A DNA stretch of 64,000 nt from Candidatus Borrarchaeum weybense (GCA_019057385.1 JAHQJS010000006.1:641038-705037), one strand, 5' to 3'; shown: positions 25,195 through 33,635, counted from the stretch's first letter. Notes: generated by a model from the sequence alone, not told the origin. Program-made: numbers and translations.

Positions 25195-25536
25195 TTGGGA
25201 GATGTTGAATTAAGTGTTGGCTCAATAAGTTTTATTGTGATGTTATGGCTTACAATGAATTTTATTATTGGCTGGGCAGTTGGAGGAACTCTGATACACG
25301 GTGCTAAGTACTGCGGATTCGCGTTTATCTCAGGGTTCATACTGATTCCCTTTATAGGAATTGGCGCAGTGTTATATCTCTTCTTCGCACATCATCTTTT
25401 TACCTATACGGCTTTATTGAACTTCGTTGGATTAAAACCGAATCTCTGGCTGGCAATCGTGTTCTGGTTAGATGTAATCGGCGGCGTGGTTTTCACAAGT
25501 GCAATAATATTATTTTTGAGATGGCTACTTAGGTAA
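25195..25536 (+). CDS. Small multi-span membrane protein
   Basis: 113 residues from TTG behind AAGGAGGTGA. There are three to four hydrophobic segments, about 8-30, 38-62 and 80-112. No family is recognised. Its stop lies inside the palindrome at 25526 and overlaps the next start (TAATG). Confidence 0.55.
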   Translation: MGDVELSVGSISFIVMLWLTMNFIIGWAVGGTLIHGAKYCGFAFISGFILIPFIGIGAVLYLFFAHHLFTYTALLNFVGLKPNLWLAIVFWLDVIGGVVFTSAIILFLRWLLR

Positions 25537-25865
25537 TGAGGTATGATCGAATGATCTCACAAGTAAAAAGTGTTTTTCTATTTTTTTACGAAAATGATCT
25601 ACTTGTGTTGCATATTGCGGTAGTTCTAACCGTCGCCTTCTTCTTGATTATCGGATTTTTGGTAGGGGCTATACTTGTCCTTCTTATTTTAGTCCTTTCA
25701 GATCTTAATATTTACAGGCTTAAGAAAAAAATCAAAGAACTCAATGATATACGTGAAAAGATTGAGCGATATAGACTTGAATTAAAGAAGAGACTTGCAG
25801 AACAACAACTGCCTGAACTACTCTTGAAAGAGATAGAACAATTGAAAGTTGAGGATGGGTTATAA
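25536..25865 (+). CDS. Membrane protein with cytoplasmic coiled coil
   Basis: 109 residues. One or two spans at about 20-60 are followed by a charged helix (RLKKKIKELNDIREKIERYR). ATG directly follows the palindrome TACTTAGGTA; ATG at 25551 is an alternative. Coupled to the upstream membrane protein. No family is recognised. Confidence 0.5.
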   Translation: MRYDRMISQVKSVFLFFYENDLLVLHIAVVLTVAFFLIIGFLVGAILVLLILVLSDLNIYRLKKKIKELNDIREKIERYRLELKKRLAEQQLPELLLKEIEQLKVEDGL

Positions 25866-25868
25866 GTA

Positions 25869-25955
25869 ATGATATCGGTAAAGAACTTAGAAAAATTAAT
25901 TAACAATCAAAAAGAAGAAAAGAAGGAATTTAAAGGAGTGTTTGCACCATTATAA
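25869..25955 (+). CDS. Very short possible peptide
   Basis: 28 codons from ATG three bases after the previous stop (MISVKNLEKLINNQKEEKKE, continuing to APL). Composition is hydrophilic and helical. Coding is uncertain; included because it continues the operon without a gap. Confidence 0.25.
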   Translation: MISVKNLEKLINNQKEEKKEFKGVFAPL

Positions 25956-25970
25956 GCCTTAATTTTCCCA

Positions 25971-26846
25971 TCAAAAGTAAATAAATAAATCTCCCGTTTT
26001 TTCGAAAAGTACGAGGTTAAAAAACATCAACCAGATATTAATGATTGCTAAAAATCTGATATAAATATTTATCACTGAAAAATATAACATTATTAGTATG
26101 AGACCTGTTAAGATGAGGCAAGTCAATATTAAAACTACATTTAGGATCGTTATCGTTCTGGCTAATTTTGGCTTCTTAATTGGTTCCTTATAGATATCAA
26201 GTCGATTCATATAATATTTGCTCCTTTTTTCAAAATAAAACCAGCACACCAAAAATGGTGATATAAGATCAAATAAAAAAATTAATAATACATTGAATTC
26301 TAATGGGGAAAAAGTCACAAGTGCATAGTAGTACGGAAATGTAATAAAGAAGGCGATGATAAAGCCAGAAAATGACATAACTGCTATAAATGTGCAAGAC
26401 ATTGCCATAGATTCTACGTTTGATAGTTTGTAGTTACAAATTTTAGAAATCTTTCTAACTATAGTGTCTTTCCATATCCTAACTAAGAAGATAATGGGAA
26501 TCATAAAAATGACCATTATTATCACGGAGAAGAATCTAACGATTAAAGCCATAGATAAAGTGGTAATAGACATAATAATGCCCAGAATCAAATATAACCA
26601 CCCTCTACATCTCTCAACAACGGAATCTCCTAATCCTCCTTTAATATATCCTACATAGAATGGAATAATCCAACCCAAGAAAAATAAAGGTAAGAAATAT
26701 ATCAGGGCACCAACTCCGCCAATAAACACTTGTATGAGTGCAAAAATGATAGTTATGGACGAGGAAAGAAATAACAACGCTGAATCGAGTTTTCCAATCC
26801 TTAACTTAACATCAAGATAATGTTTCAGGTCACTTTTGTCATTCAT
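25971..26846 (-). CDS. Polytopic membrane protein
   Basis: 291 residues with about eight hydrophobic segments, interrupted by short charged loops (GKLDSA, FEKRSKYYMNRLDIYKEPIKK shortened here to FEKRSKYYMNRLD). No transporter signature is visible. Convergent with the plus-strand membrane operon. Function unknown. Confidence 0.5.
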   Translation of the reverse strand: MNDKSDLKHYLDVKLRIGKLDSALLFLSSSITIIFALIQVFIGGVGALIYFLPLFFLGWIIPFYVGYIKGGLGDSVVERCRGWLYLILGIIMSITTLSMALIVRFFSVIIMVIFMIPIIFLVRIWKDTIVRKISKICNYKLSNVESMAMSCTFIAVMSFSGFIIAFFITFPYYYALVTFSPLEFNVLLIFLFDLISPFLVCWFYFEKRSKYYMNRLDIYKEPIKKPKLARTITILNVVLILTCLILTGLILIMLYFSVINIYIRFLAIINIWLMFFNLVLFEKTGDLFIYF

Positions 26847-26914
26847 TTCTTTTCACATTCTCTAAATCTTTATCCAAATAATTATTCAATTTCATCTATT
26901 AAACATACTACATT

Positions 26915-27028
26915 GTGAAAGGCGCAAAAATAAAAGTAATGCAGTCTCCTTGTGGCGTTGGTAGTTGTGGGGATTCACATTTTTATGATGAGGGCGATGA
27001 TTTCTTCGAGGATCCCTCTGACTTTTAG
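26915..27028 (+). CDS. Short acidic peptide, weak candidate
   Basis: 37 codons from GTG. Contains SPCGVGSCGD and a very acidic end (DEGDDFFEDPSDF). The C-G-x-G-x-C-G pattern might bind metal. There is no clear ribosome site, so coding is doubtful. Confidence 0.25.
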   Translation: MKGAKIKVMQSPCGVGSCGDSHFYDEGDDFFEDPSDF

Positions 27029-27097
27029 TAACATTCTCTTTTATTTTTTTAGATATCAAAGGACGTTAGTTTTTTATCTCTCGCATCATATACCAGA

Positions 27098-27313
27098 TTG
27101 CAGTATCCAGAGTTGATCAACGAAGAAACAGGAATATTTCTAGCAATCAGAACGGGAGTATTTAGTTCATTTTTAGTAGAAAATATTGGTGGTAATTACG
27201 TATTTTCTCATTCTGGAAGATTAAAGACAAAATTTACAGGAGATATAAGCTTATCATCGGAAAAGATTCACATAGTTTATTGCTTCGAAAGAGTATCAGA
27301 TTTATTTTGGTAG
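27098..27313 (+). CDS. Possible fragment of a larger gene
   Basis: 71 codons from TTG without a ribosome site. The sequence looks protein-like (SFLVENIGGNYVFSHSGRLK) with beta-rich composition. Followed by decayed TPR-like sequence, so it may be part of the same degraded locus. Confidence 0.3.
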   Translation: MQYPELINEETGIFLAIRTGVFSSFLVENIGGNYVFSHSGRLKTKFTGDISLSSEKIHIVYCFERVSDLFW

Positions 27314-27338
27314 GCAAAATAAAATAAAGTAATTGAGT

Positions 27339-27451
27339 GCAATCAAAAAGTTTTAGAGATCAATCCTGAGGATAAAAAAGCAAAGATTATTTTAAAGCGA
27401 TTGAGAGTTATGTAAGAGTGGTTGAACTCGATCCTAAGTTTGAACGAGGGG
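27339..27451 (+). pseudogene. Degraded TPR-repeat sequence
   Basis: Two short frames read KVLEINPEDKKAKIILKRL and SYVRVVELDPKFERGD, each the end of a tetratricopeptide repeat (LEINPEDKKA, VELDPKFE). They are in different frames and separated by a stop codon. Remnant of a TPR gene just upstream of the HTH-PLD gene. Confidence 0.5.
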
Positions 27452-27452
27452 A

Positions 27453-28403
27453 TTGAACATAAAGAATGAAACAATAACAATCATTTTAAAGAAATTAGCA
27501 GACTTGTATCCTAATTCTATGTTCAAGGAACAATTGAAACAATATATTTCTCTTTCAGACAGTGATTTGTCAAGATATATCCATTACATTGCGGAAAAGG
27601 GCTATATTAGAAAATCAAATGGTCCTCTTTTCAAAATAACCGCTGCTGGAATTCGGTATATTGGCGAAGAAATAGTTGATAATGAAACTCTTATGATCAT
27701 ACTTGAACAACTAAACAAGAATTATCCTAATTACGTAGAGAATATATTTTTTCAAGAATTCTTAGATATGGATGATTTTTCCTCAAGACGAATATTTTCA
27801 TATCTAGAAGAAACTGGCCTTGTTGAAATAAACTGGTTTGCAGGAAAAAGATTCGACATTAAGATCACTAGTTATGGTATTGATCAACTAGTTCCTGAAA
27901 AAAATAAACTTGCGAAAGAAGATACAATTTCCATGCCAAATGAGATAGAGATGGCGCTTGAGACCCCTTTTACGAATATAACTAAAGTTTCTGAATTAAT
28001 GCAAAAACTCAAAGGAGATATCCTTTTAATTGAGAAACACTTTGATCAAAAAGGCTTTAAGTTTGTAAAAAAACTCAATCCCTTGTTTGTAAGTAATGTG
28101 AAAATCTTAATGAGTACAGATCATTTAAGTAGAGATTTTAAGGATATATTTAAAGCCTTTAAAACCGAGATGGACAATAAAGGAATAACTGTAGAACTTA
28201 GAATTCTTGATGAAAAGGATGTTGAAAGAATACATGATAGATATATTTTAAGTGAAGAAAATTGTTATAATATTCCGCCGATGAATATTATTCATAAAAA
28301 GCTAGGAGACATCAAAAGAATCCAAGATGTTGAAAGTAAAAAAGCCTATTTTAAGAAATGTTGGGCTAGAGCAACTAATATTATAAAAATTAGCACAAAA
28401 TGA
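27453..28403 (+). CDS. HTH protein with PLD-like C-terminal domain
   Basis: 316 residues from TTG behind GAGGGG. Two winged-helix-like repeats occupy 1-75 and 76-150 (LSDSDLSRYIHYIAEKGYIR; FSSRRIFSYLEETGLVEI). The C-terminal half has VSNVKILMSTDHLS and RIHDRYILSEENCYNIPP; the H-D-R-Y-I-L strand is typical of phospholipase D-like domains in regulatory and defence proteins. A single H-D-R rather than full HKD motifs means catalysis is unproven. Confidence 0.5.
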   Translation: MNIKNETITIILKKLADLYPNSMFKEQLKQYISLSDSDLSRYIHYIAEKGYIRKSNGPLFKITAAGIRYIGEEIVDNETLMIILEQLNKNYPNYVENIFFQEFLDMDDFSSRRIFSYLEETGLVEINWFAGKRFDIKITSYGIDQLVPEKNKLAKEDTISMPNEIEMALETPFTNITKVSELMQKLKGDILLIEKHFDQKGFKFVKKLNPLFVSNVKILMSTDHLSRDFKDIFKAFKTEMDNKGITVELRILDEKDVERIHDRYILSEENCYNIPPMNIIHKKLGDIKRIQDVESKKAYFKKCWARATNIIKISTK

Positions 28404-28421
28404 AGCCACTGTTGAATAGAA

Positions 28422-28979
28422 TCACTTGCCATACTCCTCGTTCCAACCCTTTTCTTTTGCTTCCTGAATTGAAAGTTCATTATCTACTTCAAGAAGAGTT
28501 GTTGCTAATTTTAGAAAAGTATCCATAAATTTCTTGTCATGTGCAGTCTCATAAGTTAGACCATCCGAAGAAGTGTACCGATCCTTGCTTACGATATGTG
28601 TGTATTCATGGGCAAAAAGGATCTGTGCACCAAGATCAATCAATGCTTTTATGGTATTTTTCCATTTGGGAAATCTTAATACAAAGAATATTTGTTTTTT
28701 CTTAGTAGTTTTATAGCGTTGAATTGTCATGTCTGCTCTGATATTCTCATCCTTGACGTTTTCTTGCTGATTAAGAACCAAGAAAAAAGGAGTTTTAATA
28801 TTAAACACCTTTCTTAGTCGATTTAGAGCAGTAAGAACATAATGAAACATTTGATCTTGGCAAATATCACATACGGTAAGATCAGAGCCGTTATTGGGCT
28901 TGTAATATATGTGGACCTTGTAACTGTCACATTTGAAAATATAATCATCTTCCCATTCTTTAGGCTCAGGTACTTTCAT
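28422..28979 (-). CDS. HExxH metalloprotease-like protein
   Basis: 185 residues. Gly-Ala-Gln-Ile-Leu-Phe-Ala-HEYTH, with zinc ligands H124 and H128 and catalytic E125, gives a zincin motif. The third ligand may be H in YETAHDKKFM, which follows ~23 residues later, as in minigluzincins. A CDIC pair lies near residue 37. The substrate is unknown. It overlaps the upstream gene by 4 bases, so the two are coupled. Confidence 0.6.
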   Translation of the reverse strand: MKVPEPKEWEDDYIFKCDSYKVHIYYKPNNGSDLTVCDICQDQMFHYVLTALNRLRKVFNIKTPFFLVLNQQENVKDENIRADMTIQRYKTTKKKQIFFVLRFPKWKNTIKALIDLGAQILFAHEYTHIVSKDRYTSSDGLTYETAHDKKFMDTFLKLATTLLEVDNELSIQEAKEKGWNEEYGK

Positions 28980-29404
28980 CCTTTAGCCTCCTGCAACAGG
29001 GAAATTTTACGAGATTGACCTGATTCTTTTTTATAACAGTTTGCTAACGCCTCTAAGGATCGTGCAATTCTCTTTCGTGCGGGCCAATCAATTTCTCCTC
29101 TGAGTGTTTCTTCGGCGAGTCTTAAACCGTATCCGCCAAAGATTAAACGTATCAGAGGGATGATTTCTCTCTGATGAACGCCATGTTTTTTTAGATCATC
29201 AAAGATTTTCCCTGCTTTAGGTGTCAAATCTTCTGTTTCTACATGATCGAACTCTTCAATGGCACAAACGGTCATACAACAATGCACACACCGCCCCCAC
29301 TCACATATATTCTCTTTTTCGAAATATCCATCACAAACATTGCATTGTTTCCATTCGTCGGGGTCTAATTGAATATATTTTGTTTTTTCCGTCATTTTAA
29401 ACAC
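28976..29404 (-). CDS. Cysteine-rich zinc-finger protein
   Basis: 142 residues. CNVCDGYFEKENICEW then CVHCCMTVC shows four to eight zinc-binding cysteines at residues 18-47. A helical C-terminus follows. ATG is at residue 1; a second ATG at residue 4 is possible. Coupled by a 4-base overlap to the HExxH protein, suggesting partners. No family is recognised. Confidence 0.5.
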   Translation of the reverse strand: MFKMTEKTKYIQLDPDEWKQCNVCDGYFEKENICEWGRCVHCCMTVCAIEEFDHVETEDLTPKAGKIFDDLKKHGVHQREIIPLIRLIFGGYGLRLAEETLRGEIDWPARKRIARSLEALANCYKKESGQSRKISLLQEAKG

Positions 29405-29435
29405 CCTTAATCATATCAAACATCATTTCAAGTAA

Positions 29436-29642
29436 TTACATTGTCAATTTTTTTTGCTGATGCTTTCCTTTTGATGTTTCTTTAAGTTCAGAATATAATC
29501 TCGCATATAGATCTGGGTTAATACAATCATATTCAGCCATGCTATCAGCTACCTCTAATAACAGGCGTTCAAGTCGTTTAACACGATCTTCTATTTTCAT
29601 AATATCAACTCCGTCAAAGTCTCTCACTTCATAGGAAACCAT
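29436..29642 (-). CDS. Small helical protein
   Basis: 68 residues, with IEDRVKRLERLLLEVADSMA as an amphipathic helix and a basic end. The start overlaps the 3' end of the upstream gene by 19 bases. No family is recognised; part of the minus-strand operon. Confidence 0.45.
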   Translation of the reverse strand: MVSYEVRDFDGVDIMKIEDRVKRLERLLLEVADSMAEYDCINPDLYARLYSELKETSKGKHQQKKLTM

Positions 29643-29788
29643 TCTAAACTCTCATCAAGTTTTTTATCTTCAGCAATCTCTTTAGAGATTATAAACATCT
29701 GATAAATAAATCTCTTTTTTCCCTTAATCGGTTGGTTGTTATTTGCGCTCAATAGTAAAAGAATCCATTTTTCAATGGGTTTAATCAT
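29624..29788 (-). CDS. Small helical protein
   Basis: 54 residues from ATG. IEKWILLLLSANNNQPIKG followed by KKRFIYQMFIISKEIAED resembles the N-terminus of Panacea/YwgA-type proteins, which start with K-x-x-x-L-L-x-x-G. It may be a truncated relative. Overlaps the next gene of the operon. Confidence 0.4.
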   Translation of the reverse strand: MIKPIEKWILLLLSANNNQPIKGKKRFIYQMFIISKEIAEDKKLDESLEWFPMK

Positions 29789-29853
29789 TTTACATCAAAA
29801 CATCCAATTACGTCAATGGTTAATTTCATACACAATAACTTGTAATTAGTGTT

Positions 29854-30273
29854 TTAGCACGCCTCTCCAACAAGATGTTTAGCCAATTTTTTGTTTAAAC
29901 CAATTTTTGTTAACTTTCGATACGTTCTACTTCCAATATTGCCTTTTCTTTCTTTTTTACAAAGTTTCATGGCTTCGAGTAATTCCCTTCTTTCCCTCTC
30001 CCATACTTTGAGATCTGCTTTTGCTTTGGTTAGTATCTCATCCGCTTGCTTTTTTGCATCCCTGATAATTTTTCTCGCTCGTTTTTGAGCTTCTTCTAAT
30101 TGTGCACGTGCCTTTTGAAGTGCTTTCATATTTTCTTTTAATAATTGATTGTATTCTTCGATGAGTTCATCCGCTCCGTCCTTTTCGTACTGTTCACGAT
30201 CTAAGATTTCTTTAACTTGCTTTTTAGCCTCAGTAATTAATGTTGCATGATGTTTTTGGTTTTTCATTCTCAT
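29854..30273 (-). CDS. Coiled-coil protein
   Basis: 139 residues of almost continuous charged helix (AQKRARKIIRDAKKQADEIL) with a short basic C-terminus. It looks like an ATP-synthase-b or DivIVA-like coiled coil but is probably unrelated. The dispersed palindrome abuts its start codon exactly (TACTTAGGTA then ATG when read on this strand). Confidence 0.5.
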   Translation of the reverse strand: MRMKNQKHHATLITEAKKQVKEILDREQYEKDGADELIEEYNQLLKENMKALQKARAQLEEAQKRARKIIRDAKKQADEILTKAKADLKVWERERRELLEAMKLCKKERKGNIGSRTYRKLTKIGLNKKLAKHLVGEAC

Positions 30274-30423
30274 TACCTAAGTAGTTTTAATTTTGGTGGG
30301 ATAGGAGACGCCTAATCCATTCAGGACTTTTATAAAAATGACCAGTCTGTTACAAGATGCAGTTTTTTGATCGCGGCATTCATCTCTGTATTCTCGTGTC
30401 TCCTATCCTTTCACCACAATTAA

Positions 30424-30603
30424 TTAGTGGTCCGTTAACCCCATTGCAATTCCTTCTTCTACTACTGCGTTGTCAACGTACAATTTTATTGCTTCGATAC
30501 CCGCTTTTTTCAAATGACCACGCTTTTTTCCGAACTTGTGTATAGCAACGTCTCGAAACTCATTTTCTAAATCGTCTGGAATTTCAACAGTGATTTTTCC
30601 CAT
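30424..30603 (-). CDS. CopG-type ribbon-helix-helix-like protein
   Basis: 59 residues from ATG. A strand KITVEIPDDLENEF, then a basic turn FGKKRGHLKKAGIEAIKLYV and an acidic end form a strand-helix-helix. FG-K-K-R-G-H-L-K-K-A is the usual CopG-type second helix entry. Too short for many gene finders. A regulator or antitoxin; no toxin is adjacent. Confidence 0.6.
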   Translation of the reverse strand: MGKITVEIPDDLENEFRDVAIHKFGKKRGHLKKAGIEAIKLYVDNAVVEEGIAMGLTDH

Positions 30604-30721
30604 TGGTTACACCTTATAAGATAATCGAATATCTTATATACCATCTACCAATATATAATTTATGGTACTCAATTTTTAGGTATTATAACATGAGTACTTA
30701 AGTAATTAGGAAGGTGAAAGA

Positions 30722-31609
30722 TTGGCAAAACTCATTGAGTTTTTTGACAAAACACCAGAAGGGATTGTTTGTCCGCACTTCTGGATGTTGAAATTTGCCC
30801 GAGGGTGCAGATATGGTTGTTCGTACTGTTATCTCGCCCTTACTTATCGAATACAGGGCGTCAAGCCACATCTGTATTCTTGGAATCAACTAAAAGACGA
30901 CTTTTGTAATTTTTGTGAAAAAGTAGAATATCCTACTCTTCTCAATGCAGGGGAATTGACTGACTCTTTCTTGATGGAAAACACGGATAATCCGTTTTCA
31001 ACATTTATTGTGCCACTTTTTGAGTCACAGAACGTACATAAAATACTTTTCTTGACGAAATCAAATAACCTTCGCAATTTTCGGTTTTTATTTGAGCAAG
31101 GCAACGTGACACAAACAATTCTTTCCTGGAGTGTCAATATTCCGAAGGTGGCCCATCAATGGGAAAAAGGCGCACCAAGTCCTATAAGACGAATACATGC
31201 ATTTGGCAACGCCACTTATTGTATTCCAGGATCGACACGAATACGAATAGATCCCATGCTTCCTGTAGAAAATTGGAAAACGAAATATGAGGATTTACTA
31301 AAGAATATTTTTGACTTTGGCTTTCCTGAGAGAATAACTCTTGGAACTCTTCGCTATTTTCCTTCGCTTCCCTCAAGGTTGAAGAAGTTAGAACGAGACA
31401 CTTCCTTATTTGACCTCTTTCCAGCAGAACGCTGTGCTGAGGATGGGAGGTATCGCTTAACGGATCGAGAAGAAATCTATCGTCACATGATCCGCTTATT
31501 AGAAGAAAAATTTGGCTATTCTCGATATGCACTTTGTAAGGAGACTCAGGACGTATGGGATAATCTGGGTCTTGATTCTAAGAGATGTCTGTGTAACTGT
31601 CAACTATAA
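30722..31609 (+). CDS. Radical SAM protein, spore photoproduct lyase-like
   Basis: 295 residues from TTG behind AAGGTGA. CRYGCSYCY at residues 29-36 gives the radical SAM C-x3-C-x2-C cluster. The following NAGELTDSF, ILFLTKSNNLRNF and LSWSVNI order is that of the spore photoproduct lyase family (N-A-G-E-L-x-D-S). C-terminal Cys residues CLCNC may bind a second cluster or metal. Family members repair thymine dimers or act on DNA otherwise; a DNA repair or modification role in the element is inferred. Confidence 0.7.
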   Translation: MAKLIEFFDKTPEGIVCPHFWMLKFARGCRYGCSYCYLALTYRIQGVKPHLYSWNQLKDDFCNFCEKVEYPTLLNAGELTDSFLMENTDNPFSTFIVPLFESQNVHKILFLTKSNNLRNFRFLFEQGNVTQTILSWSVNIPKVAHQWEKGAPSPIRRIHAFGNATYCIPGSTRIRIDPMLPVENWKTKYEDLLKNIFDFGFPERITLGTLRYFPSLPSRLKKLERDTSLFDLFPAERCAEDGRYRLTDREEIYRHMIRLLEEKFGYSRYALCKETQDVWDNLGLDSKRCLCNCQL

Positions 31610-31627
31610 TTTGAGGAGGGTTAAGAA

Positions 31628-32026
31628 ATAACAAGCCGTGAAATTGAAAAGAAAATCTATCCGCTAACCATAGACCGCGATTTGATTCCTTTAAACCAAC
31701 TAGAGGTAATTTTAGGGGCTAAAATTCGTGAATTAGACTACATACGGATCTGCCCCAACTGTGAGAATGTCTATTTTACGTGTAAAAACTGCTCTTATGA
31801 TTCTCCGATAGTGTGTCGAGGTTATTATTTATCGCGTAGATCGGTGGAAGAAATACCGAAAAAATATGATGTTACTCGATGTCGAGACTGCCGCACAATT
31901 CATCTTCTAAGACATACAGAGGTCATAAATTTTGAAGACGCACTCTTTAAAGAGATACCATTTGAGCAATTTTGTGGGCTATGCAGTGAACACTTTGCTT
32001 ACGAGGACGATGAGGAGGAGGGATAA
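31628..32026 (+). CDS. Zinc-ribbon protein, probable ATA start
   Basis: 132 residues from ATA, 7 bases after GAGGAGGG. The first conventional start, TTG at 31682, has no ribosome site. Three Cys groups, CPNCENVYFTCKNC, CRDC and CGLC, suggest two zinc ribbons. The end is acidic. Between the radical SAM gene and the nuclease in one tight operon. Confidence 0.55.
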   Translation: MTSREIEKKIYPLTIDRDLIPLNQLEVILGAKIRELDYIRICPNCENVYFTCKNCSYDSPIVCRGYYLSRRSVEEIPKKYDVTRCRDCRTIHLLRHTEVINFEDALFKEIPFEQFCGLCSEHFAYEDDEEEG

Positions 32027-32028
32027 AC

Positions 32029-32514
32029 ATTCCAAGAACTTCTGTACTTATTGGTGAAGAAGGCATCGAAATTGCCAAAGAAAAACTAGCAGAACTAAAG
32101 ATCTTTGCAACCAATGGTACGGGGACGTGGGGTCAGGCAGACATAGTTGCATCCTTTAACGAACGTCCTCTCTATATCGAAGTTAAATATAGTCGTTTGT
32201 GGAACTACTACGTTCATAACGGGAAAAAATGGAAGCGTTTAGCAAATATCCACATCACTAAAGTACAATTAGAGGGGCTACAAGAGGCAGAACGGAATGG
32301 AATTTTTTCGATATTCCTCTTTCTTTTAAAAACACAGCGCAAAGTTATTACAAAGTTTTTGTTCCCTTCAGAAGTCCTCTTGAGTTCCAATGATAAGAAA
32401 GAATATGGCAAAGTAGCCATAACAGAAATTCTTGATATAGGACGCCCGTTAAGAGATTTACCTCTTCTTTTGTCAATGAAGGAAACAGACATAATACAGA
32501 AGGCGATCAGGTAA
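32029..32514 (+). CDS. PD-(D/E)xK nuclease, probable ATT start
   Basis: 161 residues from ATT. GGAGGAGGG lies 6-7 bases upstream inside the end of the previous gene; ATA at 32023 is an alternative, and the next normal start (32197) would remove the active site. WGQADIVASF then LYIEVKYSR gives catalytic Asp ~37 and Glu-x-Lys ~51-53, as in Holliday-junction resolvase-like or RecB-like nucleases. Followed after 1 base by the nuclease-primase gene, so the two probably work together in replication or recombination. Confidence 0.65.
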   Translation: MPRTSVLIGEEGIEIAKEKLAELKIFATNGTGTWGQADIVASFNERPLYIEVKYSRLWNYYVHNGKKWKRLANIHITKVQLEGLQEAERNGIFSIFLFLLKTQRKVITKFLFPSEVLLSSNDKKEYGKVAITEILDIGRPLRDLPLLLSMKETDIIQKAIR

Positions 32515-32515
32515 A

Positions 32516-33526
32516 ATGAACCAATTTTGGCGGTTTTACGAATATGCAGCATTAGCAGCAGTTGCACAATCGGTAGGACCTATTTTTACTAATGTGAGAT
32601 TCGGCGATTCTACAAGTCCTGAATATGACGGACTTTCCCTTGATGGTCAAACTGTTGTAGAAGTGAAATCGTATCCTCTTTCCAGAGATGATTGTAAAAA
32701 ACTTGTAGAAAAGACAAACAAGCACTTTGAAAAACTGATTATAATTGCGCCAGGATTCAAAAACAAATATCTTGAGAAGGGACAGGATATTTGGATTGAA
32801 TATATGACCTTTACGACTGAAAATTTTCCTTCCCGGCTACAACAATTTTACCAGGAATGGGAACCACAACTACCTAAGTATTTTGAAACACGTTTAGGGT
32901 GGCATCATTTTTCATACGTCATGTCCAGCGGTAGATTCAGAAACCAAATTGACAAGAGAATTTCAAACACAGAAAAATTGAAGCGTGAAGTCACCAAAAG
33001 AGTCGTTTTTCCTCTTAGAATTTTTGTTTCGATCTCAAAGTGGCGAGATCCAAAGCAGTTATTTTTTAGAAAAAATTCAAACACTCTCTTAGATTCGATA
33101 TTAGCTTTTGATATTGATTGTAGCGATCTGCATGTGCCATGTCTCCTGACTCAAAGTGGTATATGCGAAATTGGACTAGACCATGTAAAACACGAAACGA
33201 TGAAGTTATTTGATTTTTGCGAGGATAAATTAAGTTTAACTGACTTTATGATTTATTTTAGTGGAAGAAAAGGCTTTCATGTTTATTTTTGCGATTATAA
33301 TTCTTCAAAATCATTCAAAAAAGAACTTGAGTTCCGAAAAGACCTCGTTGAGAAATTAAAAGAAAACAACATTCGAGCAGATAGTTCAATCACAGAACAC
33401 CCCAAAGCGATGGTTGGGCTCCCAAGTTCTTTACATGGCTACACGATGAGGGAAATCTGCCTTGTCGGTAGAAGCCGAAAGAGGATAACCTCTTTTCGTC
33501 CACCTAAGCCTTTCAATAGGCGATGA
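32516..33526 (+). CDS. Nuclease-like domain fused to archaeo-eukaryotic primase
   Basis: 336 residues. The N-terminal ~140 residues have a PD-(D/E)xK-like pattern (PEYDGLSLDGQTVVEVKSY). From ~165 on, an archaeo-eukaryotic primase core is visible: D-x-D in FDIDC near residue 198, SGRKGFHVYF near 248, and a late segment ADSSITEHP...LPSSLHGYT that matches PriS motif III and its P-x-S-L-H-G turn. The catalytic subunit would make RNA or DNA primers. The nuclease part might act on template ends. It lies in an operon with another nuclease. A palindrome copy sits inside the gene (32871). Confidence 0.75.
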   Translation: MNQFWRFYEYAALAAVAQSVGPIFTNVRFGDSTSPEYDGLSLDGQTVVEVKSYPLSRDDCKKLVEKTNKHFEKLIIIAPGFKNKYLEKGQDIWIEYMTFTTENFPSRLQQFYQEWEPQLPKYFETRLGWHHFSYVMSSGRFRNQIDKRISNTEKLKREVTKRVVFPLRIFVSISKWRDPKQLFFRKNSNTLLDSILAFDIDCSDLHVPCLLTQSGICEIGLDHVKHETMKLFDFCEDKLSLTDFMIYFSGRKGFHVYFCDYNSSKSFKKELEFRKDLVEKLKENNIRADSSITEHPKAMVGLPSSLHGYTMREICLVGRSRKRITSFRPPKPFNRR

Positions 33527-33543
33527 GGACCTAATATCGTGCG

Positions 33544-33596
33544 TTACGGGAATTCTATAGTGTGATGATCGTGGTGGAGTGAGCAGAATCCCGTAA
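33544..33596. ncRNA. Tandem structured element, copy 1
   Basis: TTACGGGA (33544-33551), bulged A, TTC pairs with GAA (33586-33588) and TCCCGTAA (33589-33596). The loop carries GTGATGATCGTGG and TGGAGTGAGC. GUGAUGA is a box C-like half of a kink-turn, and UGAG can be the other half. See copy 2. Confidence 0.6.
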
Positions 33597-33635
33597 TACG
33601 ACGACTGAAAGGTGATGAGGAATTGTATTTTACAA

